Source: Vibrio penaeicida
GTDB lineage: Bacteria > Pseudomonadota > Gammaproteobacteria > Enterobacterales > Vibrionaceae
Direction: 5' to 3'
NCBI RefSeq assembly: GCF_002933855.1
Contig: NZ_BFAQ01000020.1
Span: 124,001-188,000 of the forward strand
Length of the DNA stretch: 64,000 nt
Shown: piece after piece, positions 63,234 to 64,000 of the stretch
How positions within the stretch are numbered: position 1 is the stretch's first letter
How the letters are laid out: each line of letters starts with the position of its first letter
Position numbers and translations under genes: made by a program
The notes under the pieces: generated by a model
Database searches by the model: none
The model's input: the letters and a program-made list of their open reading frames with translations, nothing else
What the model was told of the DNA's origin: nothing

Positions 63234-64000
63234 CTACAACCCCTTCTCTACATGGCTAATTGAAAGAGGCAGTGTGACCACTGAAGGAGCCTGCTGTTTT
63301 GCTGCCATCGCAAAAGCTTTGTTTACTTCCAGTCCTTTGTCTTTAGATAGCTCATTCCAAGTCTTGTTTTCTTGGCGCCATACCCAAAATTGCTTATGGT
63401 CTAGACTCCTCGCAACAAGGCTCACTCGACCGAAATACAATTGCTCAACTTGGCGAGTATTACCTTCGAAATGTATTTCTGCTGGATACGCTCCTAGCTT
63501 GGTCCCATAATCTATTTCTATTTGGTAGGCTTCAAGAATTCTTCTGTATTTCTCAGCTTCAGCAATATCAGCTCGCCCCATCAGAAGTTTAATATCGTCC
63601 AATCTTTTCTGGCGTGTTACTTTTCGCAAAGGAACATCCTGACCAACAATGGAGTCTAACCCATCAATCATTCGATACATGAGCGGAACAATACCTTGGC
63701 GAGTATCTTCAATATCATTTAGCTGTTGTTCCAAGCTAACTAATTCAGATTTTTGACTAGAGACCAATTTAGTTAAATGGTCCCTATAAAGAGTTAGGTT
63801 ATCTATTTGAGTTTCTAGTTGCTCTATCTCGGATTGAAGAGTAAATGACGCCTCGACGTTAGCATCTACATTAGATTGAGCTTTTTGAATAACCTTATTG
63901 GTTTTCTTTTCAATTGCTCTGGCTTTATCCAAGTCATCAGCATACAAAGCATTAGGTATTCCCATAGCTGCTAGTATTACAACTAGAGTTCTTGCCCTTT
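63234..64000 (-). CDS. DUF3450 family protein, 5' end cut by window edge
   Basis: At least 255 residues. The open frame continues from the ATG at 63965 to the right edge, where a hydrophobic stretch (RTLVVILAAMGIPNALYA/DDL) looks like the end of a signal peptide; so the true start is outside the window. The body has a long coiled coil (about 20-100) and a C-terminal domain. DUF3450 proteins are encoded next to TtpC/TonB2 operons in vibrios and their exact function is not known. Confidence 0.88.
   Translation of the reverse strand, partial: RARTLVVILAAMGIPNALYADDLDKARAIEKKTNKVIQKAQSNVDANVEASFTLQSEIEQLETQIDNLTLYRDHLTKLVSSQKSELVSLEQQLNDIEDTRQGIVPLMYRMIDGLDSIVGQDVPLRKVTRQKRLDDIKLLMGRADIAEAEKYRRILEAYQIEIDYGTKLGAYPAEIHFEGNTRQVEQLYFGRVSLVARSLDHKQFWVWRQENKTWNELSKDKGLEVNKAFAMAAKQQAPSVVTLPLSISHVEKGL

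Overview
The window is a stretch of chromosome from a marine gammaproteobacterium, almost certainly a Vibrio. Support comes from the gene order (guaA-guaB / xseA / der-bamB-yfgM-hisS-ispG-rodZ-pilW-rlmN-ndk / isc operon / trmJ-suhB / secFD-yajC-tgt-queA), a Vibrio-style TonB2 cluster with TtpC and a DUF3450 partner, large PstC and PstA permeases, and a pho region in which ppk-ppx splits pstS from pstCAB. Coding density is high, codon use looks uniform, and no rRNA, tRNA, CRISPR array, prophage or intact insertion sequence was seen.

Layout. 1-1703: the 3' end of a sodium:alanine symporter gene and a SatP-type acetate transporter, convergent. 1913-6951: guaA and guaB (purine synthesis) and the divergent xseA, then a YfgJ-like zinc-ribbon protein and a 588-base gap without a gene. 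7514-16992: a long minus-strand housekeeping block from ndk to der. 17075-26959: pepB and the complete isc iron-sulfur operon with two tandem IscR operators; a GlcNAc-type PTS permease and a divergent LysR regulator lie between pepB and iscX. 26981-34884: trmJ, suhB, a 268-bp MITE-like element, and the queA-tgt-yajC-secD-secF group. 35077-43236: an accessory region with a secreted trypsin-like protease, a two-CBS protein, a PadR regulator plus BtrH-like protein pair, oxyR/peroxiredoxin, cutC, another LysR regulator and a very small trimeric-autotransporter-like protein. 43435-55823: the phosphate region (phoU-pstB-pstA-pstC, divergent ppk-ppx, convergent pstS-phoR-phoB) with three candidate Pho boxes. 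55937-58715: rdgC, then trhP with a YfhL-type ferredoxin. 58731-64000: a DUF1904 protein and the TonB2 operon (DUF3450, ttpC, exbB2, exbD2, tonB2, TPR protein), which runs off the right edge.

How the parts fit together. Phosphate starvation sensed through PhoR/PhoB/PhoU would turn on uptake (pst) and, from the same short intergenic region, polyphosphate synthesis and breakdown (ppk-ppx). Iron-sulfur assembly (isc) supports several proteins encoded nearby: IspG, RlmN, the YfhL-type ferredoxin and IscR itself. TonB2 energises outer-membrane uptake. The least ordinary items are the structured MITE-like element, the 16-bp tandem repeat array that runs into the pstS stop codon, the mini trimeric autotransporter, the PadR/BtrH-like pair, the trypsin-like protease with no apparent propeptide, and the face-to-face Pho boxes. 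I found no clear new multi-gene system. Apart from these accessory items the window is mostly conserved Vibrio core genome.
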